From contig VMTA01000010.1 of the NCBI GenBank assembly GCA_013791855.1, positions 1 to 57,161 on the forward strand: a stretch of 57,161 bases of DNA, written 5' to 3'. The translations under genes were made by a program, and so were the position numbers. The first letter of the stretch is position 1, and each line of letters opens with the position of its first letter. Positions 18,396 to 27,261 of the stretch are shown here, one piece after another. Origin of the DNA: Sideroxydans sp. (GTDB taxonomy: Bacteria; Pseudomonadota; Gammaproteobacteria; Burkholderiales; Gallionellaceae). The notes below the pieces were generated by a model that saw only the letters and a list, made by a program, of their open reading frames with translations, was not told the origin of the DNA and did not search any database.

Positions 18396-18797
18396 ATGAG
18401 CGACTTGTGTGAACGTTTGCAGGATCTGGGTGAAGCCGGTGTCTACCGTCTGAGTTGTCCGGTCGAGGTGTTGCGCGGCAATGTGTTGTTGTCGGAACTG
18501 CGCAGCTTCGAACTCGACCTGTCCAGCGTGCACAGCAAGGGCGAATTCCTCGCCACCATCGCGCATGCCATACAAGCACCGGACTGGTTCGGTCACAACT
18601 TCGATGCCTTGTCCGATGCCTTGTGCGATCTATCCTGGCTGGATGAAAGTGAAAAAGGCTATGTGTTGTTGCTGCTGAATGGTGACGAGACGCTGGGCCT
18701 GACAGTCGCGGATCACGCCATCGTCACGGACATCTTCAACGACGCAGTGAGCTGCTGGAGAGCGGCGGGCAAGCCGTTCTGGGTCTTCATCGCGTGA
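18396..18797 (+). CDS. Barstar-family ribonuclease inhibitor
   Basis: A 133-aa cytoplasmic inhibitor of barnase-type RNases. The helix that plugs the RNase active site is recognisable as APDWFGHNFDALSDALCDLSW. D70 and D74 correspond to barstar D35 and D39, which contact the barnase catalytic residues. The ATG at 18396 is chosen because AAGGAG of the RNase 3' end precedes it. The pairing with the upstream RNase gene is strong context. The inhibitor should protect the cytoplasm from unexported enzyme. It overlaps nudB by one base (TGATG). Confidence 0.93.
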   Translation: MSDLCERLQDLGEAGVYRLSCPVEVLRGNVLLSELRSFELDLSSVHSKGEFLATIAHAIQAPDWFGHNFDALSDALCDLSWLDESEKGYVLLLLNGDETLGLTVADHAIVTDIFNDAVSCWRAAGKPFWVFIA

Positions 18798-19246
18798 TGC
18801 CGGCAAGCAAGCAACCCATCTCCGTACTCGTCGTCATCTACACCGCTGCGCTGGAGGTCCTGCTGCTGGAACGCGCCGACCATCCCGGCTATTGGCAATC
18901 GGTCACCGGCAGTCGTGACGGCGAAGAGTCGCTGCGCGAAACCGCACTGCGCGAAGTTCTTGAAGAGACAGGCATCGATGCTGCCAAGTTTCAACTGACC
19001 GACTGGCAACACCAGAACGACTACGAGATATACCCGCACTGGCGTCACCGCTATCCGCCCGGCGTCACGCGCAACACCGAACACGTGTTCGGCCTGCAAC
19101 TTCCGCAGCAACTCCCCGTCCAACTCTCGCCGCGCGAACACCTGAACCTGCAGTGGTTGCCCTGGCAAGAGGCGGCGGATAAAGTGTTCTCGCCCAGCAA
19201 TCGCGCGGCGATATTGCAATTACCAGAGAAAGTGCAGCATGGCTGA
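18797..19246 (+). CDS. nudB: Dihydroneopterin triphosphate diphosphatase NudB
   Basis: Nudix enzyme that removes pyrophosphate from dihydroneopterin triphosphate in folate synthesis. The 149 aa have a perfect Nudix box, G-x5-E-x7-REVLEETG, in [20 protein letters not shown] 18797 overlaps the barstar stop by one base; a GTG one codon earlier is also possible. nudB following aspS is common in this group, so the RNase/barstar pair is the inserted element. Its 3' end overlaps the nadA start by 8 bases. Confidence 0.92.
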   Translation: MPASKQPISVLVVIYTAALEVLLLERADHPGYWQSVTGSRDGEESLRETALREVLEETGIDAAKFQLTDWQHQNDYEIYPHWRHRYPPGVTRNTEHVFGLQLPQQLPVQLSPREHLNLQWLPWQEAADKVFSPSNRAAILQLPEKVQHG

Positions 19247-20336
19247 ACAGCAGATATCCATTGCTTACGAACACCCCGACCAGACGCAGACCGGTTGCAG
19301 CACAGCGCATGCCTGGGCGAAGAAACCACGCGAACCAGAACCCGCCGAGAAAGCCGAACTCATCGCCCGCATCAAGCGTATGTTGAAGGAGCAGGATGCC
19401 GTGCTGGTCGCGCACTACTATGTGCATCCCGATCTGCAAGATCTGGCAGAGGCGACCGGCGGCATCGTGTCCGACTCGCTCGATATGGCCAACTTCGGCC
19501 ACCAGCATCCGGCCAAGACCATCGTGGTGGCAGGTGTGCGTTTCATGGGCGAGACTGCCAAGATACTCAACCCCGAAAAACGCGTGCTGATGCCCGATCT
19601 CGAAGCGGAGTGCTCGCTCGATCTCGGCTGCCCCGCCGACGAATTCGCCGCGTTCTGCGACGCGCATCCCGACCGCGTCGTGGTGGTCTATGCCAACACC
19701 AGCGCCGCCGTGAAAGCGCGCGCCGACTGGATGGTGACCAGCTCCATCGCATTGCCGGTGGTGAAGCATCTGCATGAGCAGGGCAAGAAGGTCCTTTGGG
19801 CGCCGGATCGTCACCTCGGCGGCTATGTGCAGGAACAGACCGGCGCCGACATGCTGCTCTGGCAAGGTTCCTGCATCGTGCACGACGAATACAAGGCCCG
19901 CGAACTGCAGGAGCTGAAAGCGCAGCATCCCGGCGCGCTGGTGCTGGTGCATCCCGAATCGCCGCGCGCCGTGGTGCAGCAGGCCGACGTGGTCGGTTCC
20001 ACCACGCAACTCATCAAAGCTGCACAGAGTTCAACAGCGAAAGAATTCATCGTCGCCACCGACAACGGCATCCTGCACAAGATGCGCACCCTGTGCCCCG
20101 AAAAGACCTTCCTCGAAGCACCCACCGCCGGCCACGGTGCCACCTGCACCAGCTGCAGCCACTGCCCGTGGATGTCGATGAACGGTCTGCAGAATCTGGC
20201 CGAAGTGCTGGAAAAAGGTCACAACGAGATCCACGTCGATCCCGCCATCATCCCGCGCGCGGTGCAACCCATCAAACGCATGTTGGACTTTGCGAAGCAG
20301 ATCGATCTGCCGACGAAAGGGATCGGGAATGCTTAA
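19239..20336 (+). CDS. nadA: Quinolinate synthase NadA
   Basis: NadA condenses iminoaspartate with dihydroxyacetone phosphate to quinolinate in NAD synthesis, using an oxygen-sensitive [4Fe-4S] cluster. The 365 aa contain the three cluster ligands at C125 (AECSLDLG), C212 ([10 protein letters not shown]) and C309 (in CTSCSHCPW). It overlaps nudB by 8 bases. The first ~35 residues, rich in Pro and Glu, are an N-terminal extension typical of the long form. nadB is not in the window. Confidence 0.97.
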   Translation: MAEQQISIAYEHPDQTQTGCSTAHAWAKKPREPEPAEKAELIARIKRMLKEQDAVLVAHYYVHPDLQDLAEATGGIVSDSLDMANFGHQHPAKTIVVAGVRFMGETAKILNPEKRVLMPDLEAECSLDLGCPADEFAAFCDAHPDRVVVVYANTSAAVKARADWMVTSSIALPVVKHLHEQGKKVLWAPDRHLGGYVQEQTGADMLLWQGSCIVHDEYKARELQELKAQHPGALVLVHPESPRAVVQQADVVGSTTQLIKAAQSSTAKEFIVATDNGILHKMRTLCPEKTFLEAPTAGHGATCTSCSHCPWMSMNGLQNLAEVLEKGHNEIHVDPAIIPRAVQPIKRMLDFAKQIDLPTKGIGNA

Positions 20337-20427
20337 TGGCGGGCTTCCGCTATCGGCCAGAAGCGGCCTCTAATCCCACCAACCATACTGTCTAACAACC
20401 TGCACGCAACCCGTCTTCCCGATTGGG

Positions 20428-20433
20428 TAGAAT
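20428..20433 (+). promoter_or_regulatory. -10 element giving a probable leaderless ybhP-like mRNA
   Basis: TAGAAT followed by GCAGCC and then the ATG at 20440. With normal -10 to start-point spacing, transcription would begin at the start codon. No clear -35 and no Shine-Dalgarno are seen. Confidence 0.45.
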
Positions 20434-20439
20434 GCAGCC

Positions 20440-21174
20440 ATGCCCCATCTCAAGGTCGCCACCTACAACATTCACAAAGGTTTCTCGCTGTTCAACCGGC
20501 GGGTGGTTCTGCATGATTTGCGCGAGCAGTTGCGCGCGTTGAATGCGGACATCGTGTTCTTGCAGGAGGTGCAGGGCGAGCATACGCACCATGGGCTGCG
20601 GCACGGGACATACCCTGCGGGGCCGCAGCATGAGTTTCTGGCGGATGAGTTCTGGGCGCATCAGGCTTACGGCATGAACGCGGTGTATGAGCGGGGACAT
20701 CATGGCAACGCCATCCTGAGTCGTTTTCCTATTGTGCAGACGAGCAATCGCGATGTCTCGGCGCACCGCTACGAGCAGCGCGGCTTGCTGCATTGCGAGA
20801 TCGATGTGAAGGGGCAGTCCGTGCATTGCTTCTGCACACATTTCGGTCTGTTCGCGCGCGGACGGCGGCAGCAGATGCAGTCGCTGATCGAACATGCGCA
20901 GACGGAAGTGCCCGCAGATTCTGCGCTGCTCATTGCGGGGGATTTCAACGATTGGCGCAATGAGCTCACGCGCGGGTTGACCGAAGGTCTGGGTGTGCAG
21001 GATGTGTTCCACCTCAGTTGCGGTTTTCCTGCGCGCAGTTTCCCGGCGGCATTCCCGCTGTTCAAGCTGGATCGTATCTATGCGCGCGGTTTCGATGTGG
21101 TGGGGTGCGATGTTCACGGCGGTCGGCGCAAGTCCGACCATGCGGCACTTTCTGCCAATTTACTAAGACGATGA
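20440..21174 (+). CDS. Endonuclease/exonuclease/phosphatase family protein (YbhP-like)
   Basis: A 244-aa metal-dependent phosphoesterase of the EEP fold. It shows VATYNIHKGF near the N-terminus, LQEVQG, GDFNDWRNE and a final SDHAAL, which carry the metal-binding and catalytic residues. The closest recalled match is E. coli YbhP, whose gene also lies directly before clsB (ybhO). The substrate is unknown; a role in lipid or nucleic acid turnover is only inferred from the linkage. The stop overlaps the clsB ATG by 4 bases. Confidence 0.9.
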   Translation: MPHLKVATYNIHKGFSLFNRRVVLHDLREQLRALNADIVFLQEVQGEHTHHGLRHGTYPAGPQHEFLADEFWAHQAYGMNAVYERGHHGNAILSRFPIVQTSNRDVSAHRYEQRGLLHCEIDVKGQSVHCFCTHFGLFARGRRQQMQSLIEHAQTEVPADSALLIAGDFNDWRNELTRGLTEGLGVQDVFHLSCGFPARSFPAAFPLFKLDRIYARGFDVVGCDVHGGRRKSDHAALSANLLRR

Positions 21175-22328
21175 GCAGTAGCTTTCAGGTAGGGCTGAAT
21201 CGACTCACGCTGTTGCAGAACGGCGCGGACTTCTTCCCTGCGCTTTGCGCCGACATCGACGCGGCCCAGCATTCGGTGCATCTGGAGACGTATATCTTCG
21301 CGGCTGACGAGACGGGCAGGCTGGTGTCGCAGGCTCTGCAGCATGCCGCCCAACGCCAGGTCGCAGTGCGGCTGTTGCTGGATGGTTTCGGTTCGGCCGG
21401 TCTGCCCGAGGCGTGGGTGGAAGAGATGCGCAACGCCGGGGTGGAGGTGTTGTGGTTCCGCCGCGAGCGCGGTTTCTTCCGTATGCGTCGTTACCGTCTG
21501 CGTCGCATGCACCGCAAGCTGGCCGTGATCGACGGTGAGATCGCATATGTCGGCGGCATCAACATCATCAACGACATCCCGTATGCGGAAGATTTCGACG
21601 CGCCGCGGCTGGATTATGCGGTGCGGGTGCAGGGTGCGCTGACGCATGACGTGCAGGAGGCGATGCGTCATCTGTGGTCCAGCGTGCGCTGGGCAAGTCT
21701 GCGCAAGCGCATCGGACGCTTGCGCGTGCAGCTTCGCAGTCGCGGGGAGACGGAAAAAGCGCGTGGTGCATCCCTGCTACTGCGCGACAACGTGCGCCAC
21801 CGGCACGAGATCGAGGCGGCCTACCTGCGTGCCATCAATCATGCCCGTCACGAGATCGTGTTGGCACATGCTTACTTCCTGCCGGGACGCGCCATGCGCC
21901 GCGCATTGAAGCGGGCGGCGGCGCGCGGGGTGCGCGTGGTGCTGCTGTTGCAGGGCAGGGTGGAATACCGATTCCAGCATTACGCGACGCAGGCTTTGTA
22001 CGGTCAGATGCTGAAGGCCGGTGTCGAGATCCATGAATACAGCGACAGTTACCTGCACGCCAAGGCTTGCGTGGTGGACGGCGCCTGGGCCACGCTGGGA
22101 TCTGCCAACCTCGATCCGTTCAGCATGCTGCTGGCGCGTGAGGCCAATCTGGCCGTGCGCGATGCGGCATTTGCGACGTGCCTGCGCGACAGTGTGATGC
22201 ATGCGGTGCAGTTTCATGCGCGCGCCGTCCTCAGGCCGCCCAGCCATCCCGTATCCATCTTCCTGTCGCGCCTGAGCTACGGCGCGATTCGTTTGCTGGT
22301 CGGTGTTCTTGTGCGGCAAAGGCACTGA
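21171..22328 (+). CDS. clsB: Cardiolipin synthase B-type phospholipase D protein
   Basis: Phospholipase D superfamily enzyme; ClsB makes cardiolipin and phosphatidylglycerol. The ATG at 21171 overlaps the upstream stop (ATGA) and gives 385 aa. Two HKD motifs are intact: MHRKLAVIDG and LHAKACVVDG, each followed by the expected Gly/Ser. The open frame upstream of this ATG overlaps the EEP gene and is not used. The ybhP-clsB pair matches E. coli order. Confidence 0.92.
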   Translation: MSSSFQVGLNRLTLLQNGADFFPALCADIDAAQHSVHLETYIFAADETGRLVSQALQHAAQRQVAVRLLLDGFGSAGLPEAWVEEMRNAGVEVLWFRRERGFFRMRRYRLRRMHRKLAVIDGEIAYVGGINIINDIPYAEDFDAPRLDYAVRVQGALTHDVQEAMRHLWSSVRWASLRKRIGRLRVQLRSRGETEKARGASLLLRDNVRHRHEIEAAYLRAINHARHEIVLAHAYFLPGRAMRRALKRAAARGVRVVLLLQGRVEYRFQHYATQALYGQMLKAGVEIHEYSDSYLHAKACVVDGAWATLGSANLDPFSMLLAREANLAVRDAAFATCLRDSVMHAVQFHARAVLRPPSHPVSIFLSRLSYGAIRLLVGVLVRQRH

Positions 22329-22431
22329 GGCAGCACTCCCCTAGCGAAAATTCGCGACATCCGCTTTCCGACTCGGGTTAGTATTCCGCCCGGAAAAAAT
22401 AAGGGTATTCCGAAAAAAAGGGGGAGGGAGC

Positions 22432-24294
22432 GTGGCATATTTGTTCGGATTGATCCGGCACATGTCGTTGGGGCGACTGCTGGGCATATTGTCGGTGTTC
22501 GCGATGGTGCTGGCGTTCGTGCTGATCTTCAGCCTGTCCGGCGCGATCCGCGACCGCGCGGTGCATGACCTGGCGCGGGAGGATGCGCGGCAGACGTCGC
22601 AACTGGTGTTCCAGAGTCTGTATTCCGCCATGCGCAAGGGCTGGAGCAAGCAGGATATCAATGAAGCCATCGAGCGCCTGAACCGCCAGTTCCCCGATCT
22701 GAGGATACGCGTGTACCGAGGCGAGGTGGTGGCCCGCCAGTTCGGCGCGATGCCGCAGGAGGCGGAAGTGGTGGCTGCCGATGCGCCGCTGCGCAAGGCG
22801 CTGGGCGACGGGCAGGAGACCTTGCTGTTCCCGAATGCGGACGAGATCCGCTATCTCTACCCCTTGCAGGCGACGGAAGAATGTCTGGGCTGCCACACGC
22901 AGTCGCACGTCGGCGCGGTTCATGGCGTGATCGACATCGGCTATCCGGTGAAGAACCTCAAGGTGTCGTTCAGCAGCGTGCTCAATTCCATGCTGGTCTA
23001 TACCCTCGCCATCATCGGTTTCGTGTTCCTCGTGCTGTATTTCAAACTGCGTTACCTCTTTGTGCTGCCCATCGCCAAGCTGGTCAACGTGATGCGCGAG
23101 ATATCGGTCGACATGGACCTGACGCGGCGCGTGAAGTACGACATCCCCCTGCTGGAGCTGCAGAGTCTGGCGGAGTATTTCAACAGTCTGCTGAAGACGG
23201 TACACGAATACAACGTCAGGCTGGAGGAGCTGTCCACCCACGACCCGCTGACCGATCTGTACAACCGGCGCAAGTTCGAGGACTTCCTGCATTACGAGAT
23301 CATCCGTTCCGCGCGCCATCAGCGCAGCTTCTCGCTGATGATGGTCGATCTGGATAACTTCAAGTACATCAACGACACCTTCGGGCATCCGGTCGGCAAA
23401 GTGCGCTGCACCGCCAGTTTCAGTCTGGTTAGTTATCCGGAGGATGGACTGACCGAGGGTGAGATCTATTCGGCCATGGACGTGGTGCTGTACAAGGCCA
23501 AATCGCGCGGCAAGAACCAGGTGATGACTGCCGAGAGTGAAGAAGACCGCAGCATGATGAACGTGTTCCGCCAGGGCGAGTTCCTGCGCGCCGCGCTACG
23601 CGAAAACCGGGTGGAGGCCCATCTGCAGCCCATCGTCAATCTGCGCGACGGTTCCATCAAGGCGTACGAAGTGTTGGCGCGCATCCGTGACGGCGACGTG
23701 ATCGTGCCGGCCGGCGAGTTCGTAGAGGTGGCGGAGAAGCTGGGCATGGCGCAGGAGATGGACAGCGTGGTGTTCCGCAAGGGACTGGCCCACTATGCCA
23801 AGGTCAGCCGCAAGCATCCGGATGTGAAGCTCTTCTTCAACCTGTTCCCGCGCAGCTTCAACGACATCGAATGGGTGCGCGCCATCCCGGCGATCGCGCG
23901 CGAGGCGGGCATGCCGTGCGAGTTGATCGTGCTGGAACTGACCGAGCGCGAGGCGCTGCCCAATCTGTCGCAGGTGCGCGCGGTGATCGAGGAGCTGAAA
24001 GGGACCGGCATCAAGATCGCGCTGGATGATTTCGGAAGCGGCTTCTCTTCCTTTATGTACCTGAAATACCTGCCGGTCGATTACGTGAAGATCGAGGGCA
24101 GCTTCGTGCAGCAGATCGTCAACGACCCGCGCGACCGCATCATGGTGGAGCACATCAACAGCATGGCGCACGAGTTCGGCCTGAAGACCATCGCTGAGTT
24201 CGTGGAGGACGAGGAGACTGCGCGCATGCTGGCCGAGATAGGCGTGGACAGCGCGCAGGGCTACTACTTCGGGCGACCGGCCGCACCGGACTGA
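22432..24294 (+). CDS. Membrane EAL phosphodiesterase with periplasmic c-type heme motif and truncated GGDEF
   Basis: A 620-aa signalling protein starting at GTG 22432 after GGAGGGAGC. Membrane segments at about 15-35 and 185-205 flank a periplasmic domain with one c-type heme motif, CLGCH (151-155), as in DUF3365-like sensors. A HAMP-like linker follows. The GGDEF domain (about 262-365) keeps DNFKYINDTFGHPVG (308-322) but then jumps to TASFSLVSYPEDG; about 65 residues including the GGDEF signature are missing. The EAL domain (about 385-620) keeps E413 (EVLAR), N470, E502, DDFGSG (532-537), K553 and AQGY, so c-di-GMP hydrolysis is plausible. Cyclase activity is not. The heme suggests redox or gas sensing. 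Confidence 0.9.
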   Translation: MAYLFGLIRHMSLGRLLGILSVFAMVLAFVLIFSLSGAIRDRAVHDLAREDARQTSQLVFQSLYSAMRKGWSKQDINEAIERLNRQFPDLRIRVYRGEVVARQFGAMPQEAEVVAADAPLRKALGDGQETLLFPNADEIRYLYPLQATEECLGCHTQSHVGAVHGVIDIGYPVKNLKVSFSSVLNSMLVYTLAIIGFVFLVLYFKLRYLFVLPIAKLVNVMREISVDMDLTRRVKYDIPLLELQSLAEYFNSLLKTVHEYNVRLEELSTHDPLTDLYNRRKFEDFLHYEIIRSARHQRSFSLMMVDLDNFKYINDTFGHPVGKVRCTASFSLVSYPEDGLTEGEIYSAMDVVLYKAKSRGKNQVMTAESEEDRSMMNVFRQGEFLRAALRENRVEAHLQPIVNLRDGSIKAYEVLARIRDGDVIVPAGEFVEVAEKLGMAQEMDSVVFRKGLAHYAKVSRKHPDVKLFFNLFPRSFNDIEWVRAIPAIAREAGMPCELIVLELTEREALPNLSQVRAVIEELKGTGIKIALDDFGSGFSSFMYLKYLPVDYVKIEGSFVQQIVNDPRDRIMVEHINSMAHEFGLKTIAEFVEDEETARMLAEIGVDSAQGYYFGRPAAPD

Positions 24295-24305
24295 GCATCG
24301 CGGCT

Positions 24306-24314
24306 GGGGGGGGG
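24306..24314 (+). repeat. Run of nine Gs upstream of the ABC exporter -10
   Basis: Nine consecutive Gs lie 7 bp before TATAAT (24322-24327), that is, inside the promoter spacer. Such tracts can change length by slippage. Confidence 0.7.
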
Positions 24315-24321
24315 CTGCGGC

Positions 24322-24327
24322 TATAAT
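24322..24327 (+). promoter_or_regulatory. Probable -10 of the ABC exporter gene
   Basis: TATAAT followed by GCAGCC, 17 bp before the first ATG. No -35 resembling TTGACA is present. Confidence 0.45.
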
Positions 24328-24344
24328 GCAGCCCGTCCTCATTC

Positions 24345-26153
24345 ATGGTTCGCCCGATGCGCCACGCCAGTTCCCACCATTCCCCCTCCTCCGGCATGCC
24401 CACACGCACCGACTGGACGGTGATCAAGAGTCTCCTGCCTTATCTGCTGGAATTCAAATGGCGGGTCGCTTTCGTCGTCATGCTGCTGGTCGCCTCCAAG
24501 TTGGCCAACGTGGTCGTGCCGCTGGCGTTGAAGGAGATCGTGGACGAAATGGGCAAACCGCAGGCCATGCTGGCTGTGCCGGTGATGCTGATCGTCGGCT
24601 ACGGTTTGCTGCGTCTGCTGTCCACTTTGTTCGGCGAGTTGCGCGATGCGCTGTTCGCCAAGGTGACGCAGCGCGCCATCCGCCGTGTGGCCTCGCAGGT
24701 GTTCGAGCATCTGCACAGTTTGAGCCTGCGCTTCCATCTGGAGCGCCAGACCGGCGGCGTATCGCGCGACATCGAGCGCGGCACGCGCGGCATCAGCTTC
24801 CTGCTCACCTTCCTGCTGTTCAATATCCTGCCGACGTTGCTGGAGATCGGGCTGGTGGCGGCCATCCTGTTCGTGAAATACGACCCGCTGTTCGCCATCA
24901 TCACCTTCGTCACGCTGGCCGCCTACATCGTGTTCACGCTGGTGGTCACCGAATGGCGCATGGTGTTCCGCCGCACCATGAACGACATGGATTCCAAGGC
25001 CAACACGCGCGCCATCGACAGCCTGATCAACTACGAGACGGTGAAGTATTTCGGCAACGAGAAGTTCGAGGTCGCGCGCTACGACGAGCAGATGAAGACC
25101 TGGGAAGTGTCGGCGGTGCGCAACCAGACTTCGCTGGCCACGCTGAACGCCGGGCAGAGCATCATCATCGCCATCGGCGTCACCCTGCTGATGCTGCTGG
25201 CGGCGCAGGAAGTAGTGGCCGGCAAGATGACTATCGGCGATCTGGTACTGGTCAACGTGTTCATGCTGCAACTTTATATGCCGCTGCATTTCCTCGGTTT
25301 CGTCTACCGCGAGATCAAGAACGCGCTGGCCGACATGGAGAAGATGTTCCGGCTGCTGGATGTGAACCGCGAAGTGGAAGATGCGCCGGATGCGCCGCCT
25401 TTGAAGTTGGAACACGGCGCCGTGCGCTTCGAGGACGTTACCTTTTCCTATGATCCGACGCGGCAGATATTGCACGGTGTCAGCTTCGATGTGCCGGCCG
25501 GCCATACCGTGGCTGTGGTGGGCGCGAGCGGGGCGGGGAAGTCCACACTGTCGCGCCTGCTGTTCCGTTTCTATGATGTGGATAGCGGCGCGGTGGTGAT
25601 CGACGGGCAGGACATCCGCAGCGTGACGCAGGCCAGCCTGCGCGCCGCCATCGGCATCGTGCCGCAGGACACCGTGCTGTTCAATGACACCATCTATTAC
25701 AACATCGCCTACGGTCGTCCCGACGCGACACGCGAAGAGGTGTTGCGTGCCGCCCAGTCGGCCCATATCCATCATTTCATTGAATCGCTACCGCTGGGCT
25801 ACGACACCATGGTGGGCGAGCGCGGCCTGAAACTGTCCGGCGGTGAGAAGCAGCGCGTCGCCATCGCGCGCGCCATGTTGAAGGATCCGGCCATCCTGAT
25901 CTTCGACGAGGCGACGTCGGCGCTGGATTCCAAGTCCGAACGGGCCATACAGGATGAGATGCGCCTGATCGCGCGCGAACGCACCACGCTGATCATCGCC
26001 CATCGCTTGTCCACCGTGGTGGACGCCGAGCAGATACTGGTGATGGATAAAGGCGTCATCGTCGAGCGCGGTACACACCGTGAGCTGCTGGCACAGCAGG
26101 GCATCTATGCGCAGATGTGGGCTTTGCAGCAGCAGGAAGCGCGTAAGGAATAG
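24345..26153 (+). CDS. ABC exporter, fused permease and ATPase (Atm1/HMT1-like)
   Basis: A 602-aa half-transporter. The N-terminal membrane domain (about 35-320) is followed by an ATPase with Walker A VGASGAGKST, signature LSGGEKQRVAIAR, Walker B LIFDEATSALD and the switch His in IAHRLS. The permease part, with NYETVKYFGNEKFE and the PLHFLGFVYREIKNALADME stretch, is typical of the Atm1/ABCB7 group, which exports glutathione-linked sulfur or metal conjugates. The substrate here is an inference. Three ATGs (24345, 24357, 24396) could start it and none has a good Shine-Dalgarno. It stands alone, about 210 bp before the next gene. Confidence 0.9.
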   Translation: MVRPMRHASSHHSPSSGMPTRTDWTVIKSLLPYLLEFKWRVAFVVMLLVASKLANVVVPLALKEIVDEMGKPQAMLAVPVMLIVGYGLLRLLSTLFGELRDALFAKVTQRAIRRVASQVFEHLHSLSLRFHLERQTGGVSRDIERGTRGISFLLTFLLFNILPTLLEIGLVAAILFVKYDPLFAIITFVTLAAYIVFTLVVTEWRMVFRRTMNDMDSKANTRAIDSLINYETVKYFGNEKFEVARYDEQMKTWEVSAVRNQTSLATLNAGQSIIIAIGVTLLMLLAAQEVVAGKMTIGDLVLVNVFMLQLYMPLHFLGFVYREIKNALADMEKMFRLLDVNREVEDAPDAPPLKLEHGAVRFEDVTFSYDPTRQILHGVSFDVPAGHTVAVVGASGAGKSTLSRLLFRFYDVDSGAVVIDGQDIRSVTQASLRAAIGIVPQDTVLFNDTIYYNIAYGRPDATREEVLRAAQSAHIHHFIESLPLGYDTMVGERGLKLSGGEKQRVAIARAMLKDPAILIFDEATSALDSKSERAIQDEMRLIARERTTLIIAHRLSTVVDAEQILVMDKGVIVERGTHRELLAQQGIYAQMWALQQQEARKE

Positions 26154-26301
26154 CGGGCGACCAGCGGCAAGACCGGGCCGATGAGTGGATAGCTATGCCA
26201 ATTGCCGGCTTCCACCGTTCAATTGCCGCCAAAATGCAAAGAATCTGTGGGTGCGGGCCAAGTCCGGGTAGTCATGTTTGGTGGATACGCAACAGACCGG
26301 C

Positions 26302-26329
26302 TTGTCGACAGGGACAATTAGGTTATCCT
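26302..26329 (+). promoter_or_regulatory. Probable promoter of the PBP7-like gene
   Basis: TTGTCG (26302-26307), 16 bp, TATCCT (26324-26329), then GCGCCCC. The 210-bp gap before the gene also holds two direct copies of CAATTGCCG (26199 and 26220) spaced 21 bp; nothing else is seen in it. Confidence 0.4.
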
Positions 26330-26363
26330 GCGCCCCGTCTTGTAAGGTATCAAGAGGATGTAA

Positions 26364-27218
26364 ATGCGTATATTCCTGATCTCAGCATTGTTTGCGACCT
26401 CCGCGTTCACCGCGCAGGCGGCGGGTATTGAGCGAGCGAACTACGGCAAGCTGCCACAGTTGGGCTCGGCCATCGCCATGATTTATGACGAGCAGACCGG
26501 CGAGCCGGTCTACAGCAAGAACGTCAATACGGTAGTGCCTATCGCGTCCATCACCAAGTTGATGACGGCCATGGTCATTCTGGATGCGCATCTCCCGCTG
26601 GACGAACCCATCACCATCACCCGCGAAGATCGGGACCGTCTGAAAGGCACCAAGTCGCGCCTGAAGGATGGCCTTACGCTATCCCGTGGTGATCTGTTGA
26701 CGCTGGCGCTGATGGCTTCCGAGAACCGCGCCGCAGCGGCACTGGCTCGCACTTATCCCGGCGGTACACCGGTGCTGGTGGCGATGATGAATGCCAAGGC
26801 GCGTGAGTTGGGGATGGACGATACCCACTTCCAGGGGCCGGTCGGTCTGCACAGCGAGAACGTTTCCACCGCCAGGGATCTGGTGAAGATGGTGCTGGCG
26901 GCACAGCGCTATGAGCATATCCAGCGTGCATCGACCCAGGCCAGACATGTGGTGCAGATCAACGCGCGCCAGTCCCTGCGCTTCGGCAACACCAATCCTC
27001 TGGTGCGCAGTCGCAACTGGGAGATCGGCCTGTCCAAGACCGGCTATATCAGCGAGGCGGGACGTTGTCTGGTGATGCAGGCCAAGCTGTCGGAGCGCCC
27101 GACCGTGATCGTGTTGCTGGATTCATGGGGCAAGAACACCCGTGTTGGGGATGCCAACCGCATCAAGAGCTGGATGGAACGACCCACTCGGGTTACACGC
27201 CAAAGCAGGATGCGCTAG
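26364..27218 (+). CDS. pbpG: D-alanyl-D-alanine endopeptidase, PBP7-like
   Basis: A periplasmic serine peptidase of the low-molecular-weight penicillin-binding group; PBP7 cuts D-Ala-meso-DAP cross-links in peptidoglycan. The 284-aa protein has a signal peptide (1-19, ending AQAA) and the three active-site motifs: S62-I-T-K65, S119-E-N121 and K225-T-G227. AGAGG precedes the ATG. There is no C-terminal membrane-anchoring helix of the PBP5 type, which supports PBP7 over DacA. A hairpin with T-run follows. Confidence 0.92.
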   Translation: MRIFLISALFATSAFTAQAAGIERANYGKLPQLGSAIAMIYDEQTGEPVYSKNVNTVVPIASITKLMTAMVILDAHLPLDEPITITREDRDRLKGTKSRLKDGLTLSRGDLLTLALMASENRAAAALARTYPGGTPVLVAMMNAKARELGMDDTHFQGPVGLHSENVSTARDLVKMVLAAQRYEHIQRASTQARHVVQINARQSLRFGNTNPLVRSRNWEIGLSKTGYISEAGRCLVMQAKLSERPTVIVLLDSWGKNTRVGDANRIKSWMERPTRVTRQSRMR

Positions 27219-27234
27219 CCGCAGGATTATCCGG

Positions 27235-27261
27235 AAAGGGGCCGCTGTTGTGGCCCTTTTT
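27235..27261 (+). terminator. Terminator after the PBP7-like gene
   Basis: AAAGGGGCC (27235-27243) pairs with GGCCCTTT (27252-27259) with one bulged G and an 8-nt loop, followed by TT and then A. Confidence 0.65.

Noticed and set aside
16183-18579. 798-aa minus-strand open frame
   Set aside because: Antisense shadow across aspS and the RNase/barstar genes; His/Asp-rich composition typical of a mirrored frame.
23370-23420. Frameshift as explanation for the shortened GGDEF domain
   Set aside because: The frame is continuous and resumes in phase with family sequence, so a deletion in frame, not a frameshift, fits.
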